A stretch of 64,000 nt of DNA, taken from NCBI GenBank assembly GCA_018266255.1, contig JAFEAT010000014.1, positions 372,001 to 436,000 on the forward strand, in the 5' to 3' direction. This document shows positions 43,275 through 52,568 of the stretch, in pieces. The translations under genes and the position numbers were made by a program. Origin of the DNA: Cyanobacteria bacterium SZAS-4. GTDB lineage: Bacteria; Cyanobacteriota; Vampirovibrionia; Obscuribacterales; Obscuribacteraceae. Position 1 is the stretch's first letter. Every line of letters begins with the position of its first letter. The notes below the pieces were generated by a model. The model worked only from the letters and a program-made list of their open reading frames with translations, was not told the DNA's origin and did no database searches.

Positions 43275-44543
43275 ATGCGACTTAGGTTCTCTGGCAATTT
43301 GCCCGCAGCACGTGCGATTACGGCTCTTGTAGGAGCTTCGATTTTTTGCGCGCCAGCGGCGTTCTCAGTCGAAAGCAACGATATCTCCTTGTTGCAGCCG
43401 CAGAAGGCGCAGCTCGACAACACGCCCGTGCAGGCGTCGACCATGAAGTTAGAAGGTAAGGCTGAGGTTGCAGCTCCCCTCTTCACGAATCTGCGTGAGT
43501 GGCAGGCGTCTCAGTACTACAAACAGGGCGTCTCGGCCCTGGCTGTGAACAATCTCTACGGCGCCGCCGAGCAGTTCCGCATCGCTGAGGCTGGTTTTGG
43601 AATGGCGAACAATGGGCGGTTCCAGGCTCAGGCGAAGTACGCTGAAGCGCAGACGCGCCGACTGCTCAGGCAAAACGCCCAGGCGGCTACGCTGTACGCT
43701 CAAGCTGCTGAGCTGTTCCGCAAATACGACCCTACCAGTCCCTACTTGAAGGCGTCGATAGACCAGAGCGGTCTGCTCTCGATGGTTGGTAAGCCTGATT
43801 TGACCAAGAAAAAACCTTTGCAAGGGCAGGCGACCGAGAACGAGTTGCCACCTGCTGAGACGCTTAAGTCGCTGCCCGCAATGACTGACCATGTCGATAA
43901 GGTTGTGCCTTTGACCGGTAGTGTCACTCAACTGGCGGGCGGCATCAAAGTCGATTCTCTCAAAGACGCAGACTTTTTCAACGGCGGAAACCAGCTTCCC
44001 AAGGCAGCTGCCGTCAATGTCACTGAAGGTTATGTGAAGAATACCGTCCTCAAAGCCTTTACTGATATGACGTGTTTGGAATTTGCGGCGCTAGGCGGCA
44101 ACTATTACACGGCACCCGACTTGTACAGCGCCTTCAAGGTGAACGGAAAAGCGATCGTGGTCGGCGCATCAGACCAGGCGTTCAGTCCGACTGTGAAATT
44201 CACAATCAACGGAAAGCAGGCGTCTGTGGCGATGGACTTGCCCGGCATGAGCCGTCACAGCAAGAACGTTCTGCTTGTTACTGATGAACAGCACGTATTG
44301 GCGATGGACCCGCGAACAAAAGACACGTGGAAGTTAGTTACGCAATTCAACAAATCAGTACCTGAATTTCACTGGTGGAAACTCACCCACGAGAAGAAGC
44401 AGAAATATATTTCGCCGAACATGAAACGCATGAACATCGACGAAGACGTTGCCGGCGCAAACATTCCTGGATCGTTCTTTAATCACACGAAAAATCAATC
44501 GCTGTTCAGCCACACCAAACCGACTACCCAGGCTTCGCGTTAG
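43275..44543 (+). CDS. Secreted protein with TPR-like helices, unknown function
   Basis: A 422-residue exported protein with signal peptide ARAITALVGASIFCAPAAFS-VE. Residues about 75-155 form TPR-like helices (SQYYKQGVSALAVNNLYGAA, AQAATLYAQAAELFRKY). The C-terminal half from about 255 looks like a separate alpha/beta domain (MTCLEFAALGGNYYTAPDL, FTINGKQASVAMDLPGM, KNVLLVTDEQHVLAMDP). I recognise no family. Codon use is more GC-rich than in neighbouring genes by eye. Its stop overlaps the convergent hydrolase gene by 4 bases. Confidence 0.6.
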   Translation: MRLRFSGNLPAARAITALVGASIFCAPAAFSVESNDISLLQPQKAQLDNTPVQASTMKLEGKAEVAAPLFTNLREWQASQYYKQGVSALAVNNLYGAAEQFRIAEAGFGMANNGRFQAQAKYAEAQTRRLLRQNAQAATLYAQAAELFRKYDPTSPYLKASIDQSGLLSMVGKPDLTKKKPLQGQATENELPPAETLKSLPAMTDHVDKVVPLTGSVTQLAGGIKVDSLKDADFFNGGNQLPKAAAVNVTEGYVKNTVLKAFTDMTCLEFAALGGNYYTAPDLYSAFKVNGKAIVVGASDQAFSPTVKFTINGKQASVAMDLPGMSRHSKNVLLVTDEQHVLAMDPRTKDTWKLVTQFNKSVPEFHWWKLTHEKKQKYISPNMKRMNIDEDVAGANIPGSFFNHTKNQSLFSHTKPTTQASR

Positions 44544-45163
44544 CCTTTAGGCAGCGCATCGATCCAATCGACGCACAGCTTGATTGCCGCGTCCTCGCTT
44601 TTGGGCTTGAACGAGTGGTCGCCTGGCACCACCTGTGATGCGAAATCAGAGGTGATGTATTTCTGCTCCTCCACCAGTTGGGTGAGCGGACAGAGCTTGT
44701 CGTTGTGCCCGGTGATAAACAATATCGGCGCTTTGATCTTGCCCAGGTGCGACCAGTCACGCGGTTTGGGATTTTTGCCCATGCCGCAAATCGGCAAACC
44801 GTAGAAAACGAGGGCGCGTATGTCGTCTCGTTCGGCCGCCACAAACGACCCAACCCTTGCGCCAAAAGACTTTCCGACCAAAATAGGGCTTCCGAATTGT
44901 CGCATATACTCGACAGCGCTCGCGAGTTCAGGCTGTTCCTTCTTTCTGCCTGCCGACGGCGCCGGACGAACTCCCATATAGCTAAAGTTGAAGCGCAGCA
45001 CGCGAAAGCCCAAATCGGCCAACTGTTCGGCTGTTTTCACCAGGATGGGGGCGTCCAAGCCGCGCCCTGCTCCGTGTGAAACGATTACCGGCCCACGGTT
45101 TCCAGCACCATTCATGGTGCCGACCAAGCCGCTCCCAAACTTGATTTCGCTCTCCTTGGCCAC
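44540..45163 (-). CDS. Alpha/beta hydrolase (KANL3/Tex30-type)
   Basis: A small cytoplasmic alpha/beta hydrolase of up to 207 residues. The oxyanion strand VIVSHGAGRGLDAP, the nucleophile elbow GKSFGAR (Ser), Asp in FITGHNDKLCP and His in VPGDHSF make a complete triad. The pattern is that of KANL3/Tex30-like hydrolases. The start is uncertain: a GTG at 45163 or an ATG at 45121 that begins just before the conserved core. Divergent from the sigma factor gene, with about 100 bases between. Substrate unknown. Confidence 0.8.
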   Translation of the reverse strand: MAKESEIKFGSGLVGTMNGAGNRGPVIVSHGAGRGLDAPILVKTAEQLADLGFRVLRFNFSYMGVRPAPSAGRKKEQPELASAVEYMRQFGSPILVGKSFGARVGSFVAAERDDIRALVFYGLPICGMGKNPKPRDWSHLGKIKAPILFITGHNDKLCPLTQLVEEQKYITSDFASQVVPGDHSFKPKSEDAAIKLCVDWIDALPKG

Positions 45164-45263
45164 CCTTTATCCCACCGAATGTTTTGGGGTATCATCTCAC
45201 ATTGAGAAAACCTTCAAAATAGTGGAATAAAATAGTAGAAGGAACTCCGTTTGAGGTGAATCG

Positions 45264-46505
45264 ATGAAGTGTAGTGAAGTCGTACCAATGCTGACAAGCC
45301 TGCTGGATGAGCAGCAGCCTGAATCGACCTCAGCTGTTTGCCAGCATCTGGATGAGTGCACTAAATGTCAGTCCACCTGGAGCAATGACCCAGAGTTCGG
45401 TCAGAGCGTCCAAAAATTAAAAGGCAAAGATGAAATCCCCGGGGCGGTAATTATTCGCCTCAAGCAACTTTTGGCTAAAGTTGACGATAAAAAAACCGGC
45501 AAGAAGGGTGCCGCATCGCCCGCGGTGTCGAAAGATGCCAAAGACAGCAGCAAAGAGAAAGAAGACGATGATGATGAGCCAGAAGCCGACGATATTTTCA
45601 GAGGCGCCATCGAAGACGACGAAGAAGTAGAGCTGCCGACCAAGCTCGAAGATGTCGTGAAGGGCGCTGGTGACGACGATCCGATTCGCTTGTACTTGCG
45701 AGAAATCGGCTCGATTCCGTTGCTCAAGGCTGACCAGGAAATCGAATTGGCTCGACGCATCGAGCAAGGCGGCTCCGAAGGCGCAATCGCGAAGCGGCAG
45801 CTGGTTCGGGCTAACTTGAGACTGGTAGTTTCCATTGCCAAAAAGTATGCAAACCGCGGCATGGCTTTCCTTGATTTGATTCAGGAAGGAAATTTGGGTC
45901 TCATTCGCGCGGCTGAAAAGTTCGACCACCAGCGCGGCTACAAGTTCAGCACGTATGCTACGTGGTGGATCCGACAGGCGATAACCCGGTCCATTGCCGA
46001 CCAGGCGAGAACCATCCGTATTCCTGTTCACGTCGTTGAAACGATCAACAAGCTGAAGAAGGTCACACGCCAACTCGCGCAGAACTTCGGGCGCAAACCG
46101 ACTGAAGAAGAAATCGCTACGGCGATGGAAATTTCGGTCGCCAAATTGCGTGACATTTTGAAGGTGGCGCAAGAGCCAGTTTCTCTGGAAACACCGGTGG
46201 GCAAAGAAGACGACAGCCGTTTGGGCGACTTCATTGAAGACCAAGATTCTGAGACGCCTGCTACTTCGATTACGCATCAACTCTTGCGAGAAGACATTAT
46301 TCAAGTAATGGCTGCGCTTGGTCACAGAGAGCGTGATGTATTGAGACTGCGATTCGGATTGGATGACGGACGTCAACGCACCCTGGAAGAAGTCGGGCAA
46401 CTGTTCGGCGTTACCAGAGAGCGCATTCGCCAAATCGAAGCCAAGGCTCTGCGTAAACTGCGTCACCCACAGCGATCACGACGTCTACGCGATTACATCG
46501 ACTAG
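45264..46505 (+). CDS. Sigma-70-family RNA polymerase sigma factor with an N-terminal anti-sigma-type zinc finger
   Basis: The C-terminal 280 residues are a group 1/2 sigma factor: region 1.2 (DDPIRLYLREIGSIPLL), region 2 (NLRLVVSIAKKYANRGMAFL, YKFSTYATWWIRQAITR), region 3 (KLKKVTRQLAQNFGRKPTEE) and region 4 (DVLRLRFGLDDGRQRTLEEV, VTRERIRQIEAKALRKL). The first 40 residues are a zf-HC2/ZAS finger with Cys3, His28, Cys32 and Cys35 (CQHLDECTKC), the domain of anti-sigma factors such as RsrA. A Lys/Asp/Glu-rich linker (about 70-125) joins the two. The start is well supported (GAGGTG, 5 bases up). Fusing an anti-sigma-type finger to a primary-type sigma suggests zinc- or redox-controlled self-inhibition (inference). 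It could be the housekeeping RpoD or a group 2 paralogue. Confidence 0.9.
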   Translation: MKCSEVVPMLTSLLDEQQPESTSAVCQHLDECTKCQSTWSNDPEFGQSVQKLKGKDEIPGAVIIRLKQLLAKVDDKKTGKKGAASPAVSKDAKDSSKEKEDDDDEPEADDIFRGAIEDDEEVELPTKLEDVVKGAGDDDPIRLYLREIGSIPLLKADQEIELARRIEQGGSEGAIAKRQLVRANLRLVVSIAKKYANRGMAFLDLIQEGNLGLIRAAEKFDHQRGYKFSTYATWWIRQAITRSIADQARTIRIPVHVVETINKLKKVTRQLAQNFGRKPTEEEIATAMEISVAKLRDILKVAQEPVSLETPVGKEDDSRLGDFIEDQDSETPATSITHQLLREDIIQVMAALGHRERDVLRLRFGLDDGRQRTLEEVGQLFGVTRERIRQIEAKALRKLRHPQRSRRLRDYID

Positions 46506-46518
46506 ACGTATATATCGA

Positions 46519-48309
46519 CTAGACTGCATCCGAACTACGAGCACTCAAGTCTATGAGCGCTTGTCTCAATTCGGATGCTGATTTGTAGCGGTCTGCGCTT
46601 TCGAGTTCTGTCGCCTTTGCCACGATCTCATCGAGTGGTCCACTGACGGTGTCGTTGACTAAAATTGGATGCGATGTTGATAGCGGCTCTGGCTCATCAC
46701 CGGTGAGCAAATAGAAGAGTGAGCAGCCGAGTGCATAAATGTCGCTCTGAGGCGTTGATTTGCCTCTGAACTGTTCTGGAGGCAGGTAGGCATGCTTCCC
46801 AACAACCGTTCCCGTGGCGCTTTGATCGTTTCGTTGTGCCACCATAAAGTCGATCACTTTAATTGAGTTGTCGCCCGACAAAATGATGTTGTCCGGCGTA
46901 AAATCTCGATGAACTATCGGCGGATTTTGCGAATGTAATTGAGTCAGTACATCGCACATCAGGATGCCATAGTGTATTGCGTCCTTTTCCGAAAGCGGAC
47001 CATTTTGTGCCACATGCTCACACAGGTTGATGCCGTTGATATGTTCGAGAACCAGGTAACCACGGTGGTCTTCAACGAAAAATCCAAGCAGTTTTACGAT
47101 TAGTGGCGAGTCCAACTGTTGAAGCATGTGGGCTTCATTTTCAAAAGTTTCAAGCGACTTGCGTTTTACTTTTGCGTCAACATAGATCGGAAGAATATAC
47201 TCTTTCAGCACTACCATGACACCGTCGTCTCTGCGCGCAAGATAGGCGGCGCCTTGTCCTCCGGCTCCCAGCTTGCGATCGAGCACATACTTGCCGCTCT
47301 GAAGTGTAGCGCCGCATTCCAGCTGAAGCAATTTTTCTCGATGCGCGGGTGCAAGCAACGAGTCTAACCAGATTTGCGTGTAACTTGGATCTTGCCGATC
47401 TGGATTTATTTGATCGAATAGATTGGCATCAGCATTTTCTACCTGCATCCCTGATGAATAGTAGATCGCAGCGATCAGCTCTTTCCAATTTGCTGCAGTT
47501 CCAATTTGATCCAATTTGATTTTGTAAGGCTTACCCTTTTTTCGATTGAAGCAAAGTTCGCGATCCAAAACTCTTTGGTTTGGTTTTTCGGAGCTTAGTT
47601 CAATGTTTTTAAGATCGGTCCAAAATATTTCCTTTTTTTTGTTCACATGACCGCCAAGAAGGGCTTCACAGCGTAATCCTCCTGGGGTGCACCGAATCTG
47701 ACTGATTGGCGCAGTGCGCGCGTAGATTGGCAGAAAAAGCAAGGGAATGAACTTTATAAATTGAATCCAGCCACCGAAACTGTGACTGATTATGGATTGA
47801 GAATGGGAGTTGAGGACTATGAAGAATTCTATAACCCAACACAATGCAAAGAAAATGATAACAGCGCTGACAATCGTCTTTGTTTTCTTCTGGTCCACGT
47901 TGAGTTGACCAGCTGGCCACAGTCGCACAACGAAGTCTCTGACATCGTCGTAGAGGTGCGCATCGAGGTTGAGCATTTTCGCTTCAGTGCAATATTGCAC
48001 AGTGCCAATCAAATCGAGCCAGCGAGCTTTGTTTGGGATGTCGGCGATTGAAATTTTATGAACGACTCCGCTGCGGTCGGTGATATTGACAGTGCGTTCC
48101 CACATTTTTACGCCAGGAATTTTTTCGGGTACCGCTACCAGGACAACGTCAGTCCACGCAAGATGCTTCATGCCAGTCGGCGTTTCGAATTGGATGGCTT
48201 TGTCGCTCCAGCGCAGTCTGAAGTCGTGAGGTGCCACTACCGGTAGTGTGCAGTCCGTTGGTGGCGGATCTCCGTGAATTTTTATGATTTTGTTGAGGTC
48301 TGATTCCAT
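46519..48309 (-). CDS. Membrane Ser/Thr protein kinase with duplicated N-terminal domain and DFM motif
   Basis: A 596-residue eukaryotic-type kinase with an unusual layout. Two similar PH-like halves (about 28-110, 207-290), each with a W-T-D strand (LAWTDVVLV, IFWTDLKNIEL) and a closing W helix, surround two membrane segments (about 145-167, 183-196). The kinase domain follows: glycine loop GAGGQG at 348-353, Lys369 in VVLKEY, HRDFTPDN with Asp469, and APE-like LPPEQF. The metal-binding DFG is DFM here (487-489), so catalysis may be altered. It is followed 30 bases upstream by a second kinase gene on the same strand, and probably shares its transcript. It converges on the sigma factor gene. 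Confidence 0.85.
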   Translation of the reverse strand: MESDLNKIIKIHGDPPPTDCTLPVVAPHDFRLRWSDKAIQFETPTGMKHLAWTDVVLVAVPEKIPGVKMWERTVNITDRSGVVHKISIADIPNKARWLDLIGTVQYCTEAKMLNLDAHLYDDVRDFVVRLWPAGQLNVDQKKTKTIVSAVIIFFALCWVIEFFIVLNSHSQSIISHSFGGWIQFIKFIPLLFLPIYARTAPISQIRCTPGGLRCEALLGGHVNKKKEIFWTDLKNIELSSEKPNQRVLDRELCFNRKKGKPYKIKLDQIGTAANWKELIAAIYYSSGMQVENADANLFDQINPDRQDPSYTQIWLDSLLAPAHREKLLQLECGATLQSGKYVLDRKLGAGGQGAAYLARRDDGVMVVLKEYILPIYVDAKVKRKSLETFENEAHMLQQLDSPLIVKLLGFFVEDHRGYLVLEHINGINLCEHVAQNGPLSEKDAIHYGILMCDVLTQLHSQNPPIVHRDFTPDNIILSGDNSIKVIDFMVAQRNDQSATGTVVGKHAYLPPEQFRGKSTPQSDIYALGCSLFYLLTGDEPEPLSTSHPILVNDTVSGPLDEIVAKATELESADRYKSASELRQALIDLSARSSDAV

Positions 48310-48338
48310 GATGTTGCGGGTGGATGTGGTTTCTCTAG

Positions 48339-49778
48339 CTAAGTCGCTCCAGTGGATTCCATCGTTCTTCCGATTTGATCTTGATTCTGTGCCTGATCAG
48401 GTTTTTGTTTTTGCTTTTGCAACATTGATTTCAAAATTTGCGCAGACTGAACTCGCTTCTTAGAATCTTGTTGAGTAAGTTCGGCTATCAGGCGATCAGT
48501 CGCTTCTGAGATTTTTGGATTCTCTTGGCGTGGATGGCACACCATCAGCGCTTCAGGGTCATGCCCCGTCAGCAAATAACTGGCAGTGCAACCGAGAGCA
48601 TATAGATCTGTTGTCGGAGCACTTTTGCCGCGCACTTGTTCTGGTGGCATGTAGCATTGCTTTCCAATAAGTGTGCCTGTCGCTGTGCCGACATATTCGT
48701 TGGCGGCACCAAAATCAATCACTACAATCGTCTGGTCTGATCTAAGAACCAGATTGTCTGGAGTGAAATCGCGGTGGATAATCGGTGGGTCTTGCTCATG
48801 CAAATAGACCAATACATCAACCATTTGCTCCATCAACTTGAGCACCAGAGACTCGCTTAGAGGACCATGTTTGCGCACAAGCTCTCGCAGATTTTCGCCG
48901 GCGATATATTGCAGAACAAGATAATTTCTTGCGTTTTCGATGAAGTCATCTAACACTTTTGCAATTTGCGGATGGTGCAATCCACTCAAAAATAACGCTT
49001 CTCGTTTGAAGAATTCGAGCGCTTTCTCATGCGAGCCATCACCTGCATTGGTAACGGACTCTTTAATGACGACTTGATTTCGATGCTCGTCTTCAGCTAA
49101 GTAGACAGCAGAAAAACCACCGAAAGCGAGCTGTTTTAACACCGAAAGTGAGTTGGAGCGCAACTTAGAGCCCGGTTCTAGAGGTACAAAATTTGTGGAA
49201 TTGAAACGACGATTCAACTCCTCTTCCCACATTTGTGTGTAGCCGTGTTCTTCAATTCCGGCTTTCTCGTTTTGCAGTTGATCGCGCGCCTCTATAAGAG
49301 AGTGTGCCAAAACGGCTTTGTGTCCCCAGACTTCGAGCGCTAAAAGAAGTTGTTCCAGATTGGACCGGTCGAGTTGCTTTGTGTCGATAGTCACATTGTC
49401 TGTCCCGCCAAAGTTAAGATAGATCTTGCCGTGCTGCAACTCTGCAAACTTCAGCTGTATCCATGGGCGAAACTTAGCGTTTCCGAAAATCGTTCCAGGC
49501 ACTCCCAAACCGTCCTGATTCGCGGCAATAGTGCCGCCTTGCATACATGTGGTGACCATTCGAAATGGAATGTAGGCGAAAAACGCTGCTGAGCCAAACA
49601 CGAAGAGGATTTGAAGAATCGCCCTCAAGACAGGGTCTAGAGGAGCTGTTGCGAAGTTCAGAAGTATGACTAGCTGCGGAACCAGCCACACCCCAAAAGC
49701 CGCCCAGACAGCACAATACGCGGTCGCTGCCTTGGTTGACAGTGTGCGGTATGGAAATGATATTTCGAGTTTAGCCAT
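48339..49778 (-). CDS. Membrane Ser/Thr protein kinase
   Basis: A 479-residue kinase from the ATG at 49778 (an upstream TTG would add 11 residues). It has two membrane segments near the N-terminus (AVWAAFGVWLVPQLVILL, ILFVFGSAAFFAYIPF), one PH-like stretch (FRPWIQLKFAELQHGKIYL), and the kinase domain: AFGGFSAVYLAE loop, Lys in QVVIKES, HRDFTPDNLVL, an intact DFGAAN, and MPPEQVRGKSAPTTDLYALG. The C-terminal tail is Lys/Gln-rich. It looks like a paralogue of the downstream kinase but keeps the normal DFG. The pair may phosphorylate each other or common targets (inference). Confidence 0.85.
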   Translation of the reverse strand: MAKLEISFPYRTLSTKAATAYCAVWAAFGVWLVPQLVILLNFATAPLDPVLRAILQILFVFGSAAFFAYIPFRMVTTCMQGGTIAANQDGLGVPGTIFGNAKFRPWIQLKFAELQHGKIYLNFGGTDNVTIDTKQLDRSNLEQLLLALEVWGHKAVLAHSLIEARDQLQNEKAGIEEHGYTQMWEEELNRRFNSTNFVPLEPGSKLRSNSLSVLKQLAFGGFSAVYLAEDEHRNQVVIKESVTNAGDGSHEKALEFFKREALFLSGLHHPQIAKVLDDFIENARNYLVLQYIAGENLRELVRKHGPLSESLVLKLMEQMVDVLVYLHEQDPPIIHRDFTPDNLVLRSDQTIVVIDFGAANEYVGTATGTLIGKQCYMPPEQVRGKSAPTTDLYALGCTASYLLTGHDPEALMVCHPRQENPKISEATDRLIAELTQQDSKKRVQSAQILKSMLQKQKQKPDQAQNQDQIGRTMESTGAT

Positions 49779-49967
49779 CACCGAGAGTTCCGATAACGCT
49801 TGCACCACCAATATTCCCAGCGGCTAGCCTTCTACGCCGCTGTGATTTGTCTTAAGTTTGGTTATAACGTCTATAGTAACCAGTATTTCACTGTTTTTTG
49901 ATTTAATCTGCGCTCCTCCAGATCTCTTAATCAGGGTCTGGCGAGTACTTACAGCGTTCCTCGGGAG

Positions 49968-50855
49968 CTAGTTGTTCACCGTATGCGGTGCCCGTTGTGC
50001 TGATTTTTCGTCGAGATGGGTGAGAAACGTTTTCACTGTGCGCACGAATAATTCGCAATCCTTTTCGTCGATTTCGTCATGCAACGTGTTTGGGAGAGCC
50101 ACGAACTCTTTGTCTGCTGTAGCCGCCGCAAGCAGATCATGAGAGTGTTTTATGGTGATGTCTTGATCGAGTGCGCCGTGCAACATCAATATTGGCTTAT
50201 TGAATTTGCTTACCGTCACTGAATTTTTTCCATAAATAGGAAACAACGCGTCGGGGAAGTATTTCAACACCGCCATATTTTCGATGCTAATTTGTCTCAG
50301 TGACGAGAATGCCGATTGCAAAATCAAGCCGCCGATTTCGGTGCGTTCAGCCAGATGACATGCCACGATACCGCCGAGCGACTCACCGTAAGCGATAATG
50401 TCGTTCGCTGGAAAGTGTTTCTGTTCAACTAGCCATTGATACGCTTTCAATCCGTCTTCGCAGATGACCTTCAATGAAGGCGAACCCTCGCTGCGTCCGA
50501 AGCCTCGGTAATCATATATAAAGACCGATGCACCAGTGTCCAAAAGTGCGAACATCAATCGTTCGAGGTCTGTAATGTTTCCGGTTTTGCCGTGATTGAC
50601 GATGATGACTTTTTTCTCGGTGCCTTGGAAAAACCAACCGTGTAATTTACTTCCGTCCACCGCGTCAAAGAAAACATCTTCGAATCGCCCGCTGCTGCCC
50701 AGATCTCCGTGATAATTTCCGATCGGATATTTCCATGGCGCAAAAAGTGCATAGTGATATGCGCGCTCGCCGTAGCGTGGCGATGCCACTAAATATAGTG
50801 CGAGCAAGAGTGCCAGGGCACCTGCTATCGCTAGTAATGTTGGAAGCCCGACCAT
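49968..50855 (-). CDS. Membrane-anchored alpha/beta hydrolase
   Basis: A 295-residue hydrolase with an N-terminal membrane anchor (LLAIAGALALLLALYLVA). The core motifs are VIIVNHGKTGN (oxyanion), AYGESLGGIVACH with nucleophile Ser, LHGALDQDITI with Asp, and LPNTLHDEI with His. The layout resembles the ABHD13/BEM46-like family (FIYDYRGFGRSEG). The substrate is unknown. It is a single gene between a kinase and the M23 peptidase, on the same strand. Confidence 0.82.
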   Translation of the reverse strand: MVGLPTLLAIAGALALLLALYLVASPRYGERAYHYALFAPWKYPIGNYHGDLGSSGRFEDVFFDAVDGSKLHGWFFQGTEKKVIIVNHGKTGNITDLERLMFALLDTGASVFIYDYRGFGRSEGSPSLKVICEDGLKAYQWLVEQKHFPANDIIAYGESLGGIVACHLAERTEIGGLILQSAFSSLRQISIENMAVLKYFPDALFPIYGKNSVTVSKFNKPILMLHGALDQDITIKHSHDLLAAATADKEFVALPNTLHDEIDEKDCELFVRTVKTFLTHLDEKSAQRAPHTVNN

Positions 50856-50913
50856 CGTTTTGACATCCGGAGTTGACCCGAGTCATATTATAAGCCGATG
50901 TTTCGTTTAGGGC

Positions 50914-52254
50914 TCAGGCTTTGGCTTGACCGCTCGCTTGAGCGCGGGTGGCTTGCAAGACCTGATTTAGCGCTTGGACCGCGTCGAACCCGCTGCCTAC
51001 ACCGCCCTCTGGACCGGTGCCGGTGATGATCGAATTGCCTACTCCGAAGTGAAGATGTGTGCCGGTTCCTTTGGCATTGCCAGTGTCGCCGACAACTCCG
51101 AGTTGCTGACCTGTTTCGACTCGCTGCCCGTTGCGCACAAGTGGAGTCTGGTCCAAATGCGCATAGTAGGCTTCTTTGCCGTCGTCCTGGCGAATCATCA
51201 CGTTGTTGCCGCCGATTGGGTCGTTGCCCACATATTCGACTGTGCCACCCTTGAAAGCGACTACCGGCGTGCCTCTTGGCGCAAACAAATCTGAACCGCC
51301 GTGCGATGAGCCGTGGTGGAGCGGCACTGTCGCGCCGGTGTAGCCGACGACTGGGAAGGCGTATCCACCGACCTCGATGCCTTTCATTGGGTCGGTTCGT
51401 TGTGCGCTGTTGTCGGTTACACCCTGTCTGTCGCTGGCATTTGTACGCGATTGATTGTCTGTCGCCTGACCCCGCCCTTGTTGACGCTGTTGCTGCTGCT
51501 TTTGCTGTTGATCCGATGGAGCGGCTGAACCTGAGTCATCTTTCGGAATGGTAAGTACGTCCATGCCAGCGCGAATCAAATTTGGATCGGCAATATTGCT
51601 GGCTTTTGCGATGTCGTCGATCTTTTTCATCAGTTCGGCATTGCTCGGTTCGCGCCCAAGTTTGTTGCGCAGAACATCTTGTGAAATGCTCCAGAGCGTG
51701 TCGCCGCCCTTGACTTCGTAACTCGCTGTTCCGTCATTCTTAACAGTAAATTGCCGGTCTCCCCAAGTTTTTACACCCGCATCGGGAGCGTCATCTGGCT
51801 TGTCGGGCGGCGCAGGAGGGTGGAAGTCCGTTTGACCGTCGTCGGGATGCGGTTGTGCGCCATCTTGTGGATGTGCATCGCCAGGTGGTTGTGCGCCATT
51901 AGGAGGCGCCTGGCTGCCATCTTGCGGCGGTTGGTTGCCGTCTGGGCGCCGTTCCTTCAATACCTGGAAGTGCTGGTCCCGCGCTTGCAGCATGCCCCTT
52001 GTGGGATCTCCGGTGATGATCATTCCATCGGCGGCGCCAACCAAGACAAAATCTGGCTTCCCATCATGGTTCAAGTCGTTCAAGCCGCGCCTGGCGATCT
52101 CTTTATTGGCGGCGTCCATGGCTTGCTGGAACTGGCGCATGTCACCGGACGACTGCTGCAGCTGAACAATATTCGCGTAAACATCAGAAAAATTATGGTC
52201 GGAACTCGCAACCGCGCGCTCGACACTCTTAACAGTACTAGTTACATCAGTCAT
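50914..52254 (-). CDS. LysM-M23 peptidoglycan endopeptidase-like protein
   Basis: A 446-residue protein of the LytM/M23 metallopeptidase type, which cuts cell-wall cross-links. An EF-hand-like loop DLNHDGKPDF lies at about 60-70, then a long Pro/Gln/Asp-rich linker (about 100-160), a LysM peptidoglycan-binding domain (KGGDTLWSISQDVL, IRAGMDVLTIP), a Gln-rich linker, and the M23 domain with its zinc ligands in HGGSDLFAPRG and HLHFGVG. No signal peptide is visible at the N-terminus (MTDVTSTVKSVERAVAS), so export would need another route or lysis. The domain calls are firm; cellular site is not. Confidence 0.85.
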   Translation of the reverse strand: MTDVTSTVKSVERAVASSDHNFSDVYANIVQLQQSSGDMRQFQQAMDAANKEIARRGLNDLNHDGKPDFVLVGAADGMIITGDPTRGMLQARDQHFQVLKERRPDGNQPPQDGSQAPPNGAQPPGDAHPQDGAQPHPDDGQTDFHPPAPPDKPDDAPDAGVKTWGDRQFTVKNDGTASYEVKGGDTLWSISQDVLRNKLGREPSNAELMKKIDDIAKASNIADPNLIRAGMDVLTIPKDDSGSAAPSDQQQKQQQQRQQGRGQATDNQSRTNASDRQGVTDNSAQRTDPMKGIEVGGYAFPVVGYTGATVPLHHGSSHGGSDLFAPRGTPVVAFKGGTVEYVGNDPIGGNNVMIRQDDGKEAYYAHLDQTPLVRNGQRVETGQQLGVVGDTGNAKGTGTHLHFGVGNSIITGTGPEGGVGSGFDAVQALNQVLQATRAQASGQAKA

Positions 52255-52568
52255 AATTCCAACACCCTCTGTCCAGCGAACTGGCGGTAATTTCTCGTTA
52301 CCTAGATAGGGTAGGTTTTATGGGCGAGATCATGATGCCTCAAAATAATTTGGTTGTCAATCAGATTTTTTGGCTCAAGCAATGAAAAAATTAGAACGAA
52401 GCCCATGACCGGGTTCTGCTAGGGTTTTTAATGCACGATTCGAACGTGCGCGCCACATCTTTTTCTGTGGTGTATTGACGAATTTTTGAGCGCCACCATA
52501 TTCAGTGCCCAATTCTGCCTACTTCGAGCTACCGTTAAAAGTAATCATCACAAAAAGGAATCCTCAAA
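52255..52568. other. Intergenic region without detectable gene
   Basis: Divergent promoter region of the M23 peptidase and prmA genes. I see no RNA gene, strong hairpin or repeat in it. Confidence 0.5.

Noticed and set aside
45417..46466. Minus-strand frame of 349 codons opposite the sigma factor
   Set aside because: Long only because of the codon pattern of the real gene; no start signal or family match.
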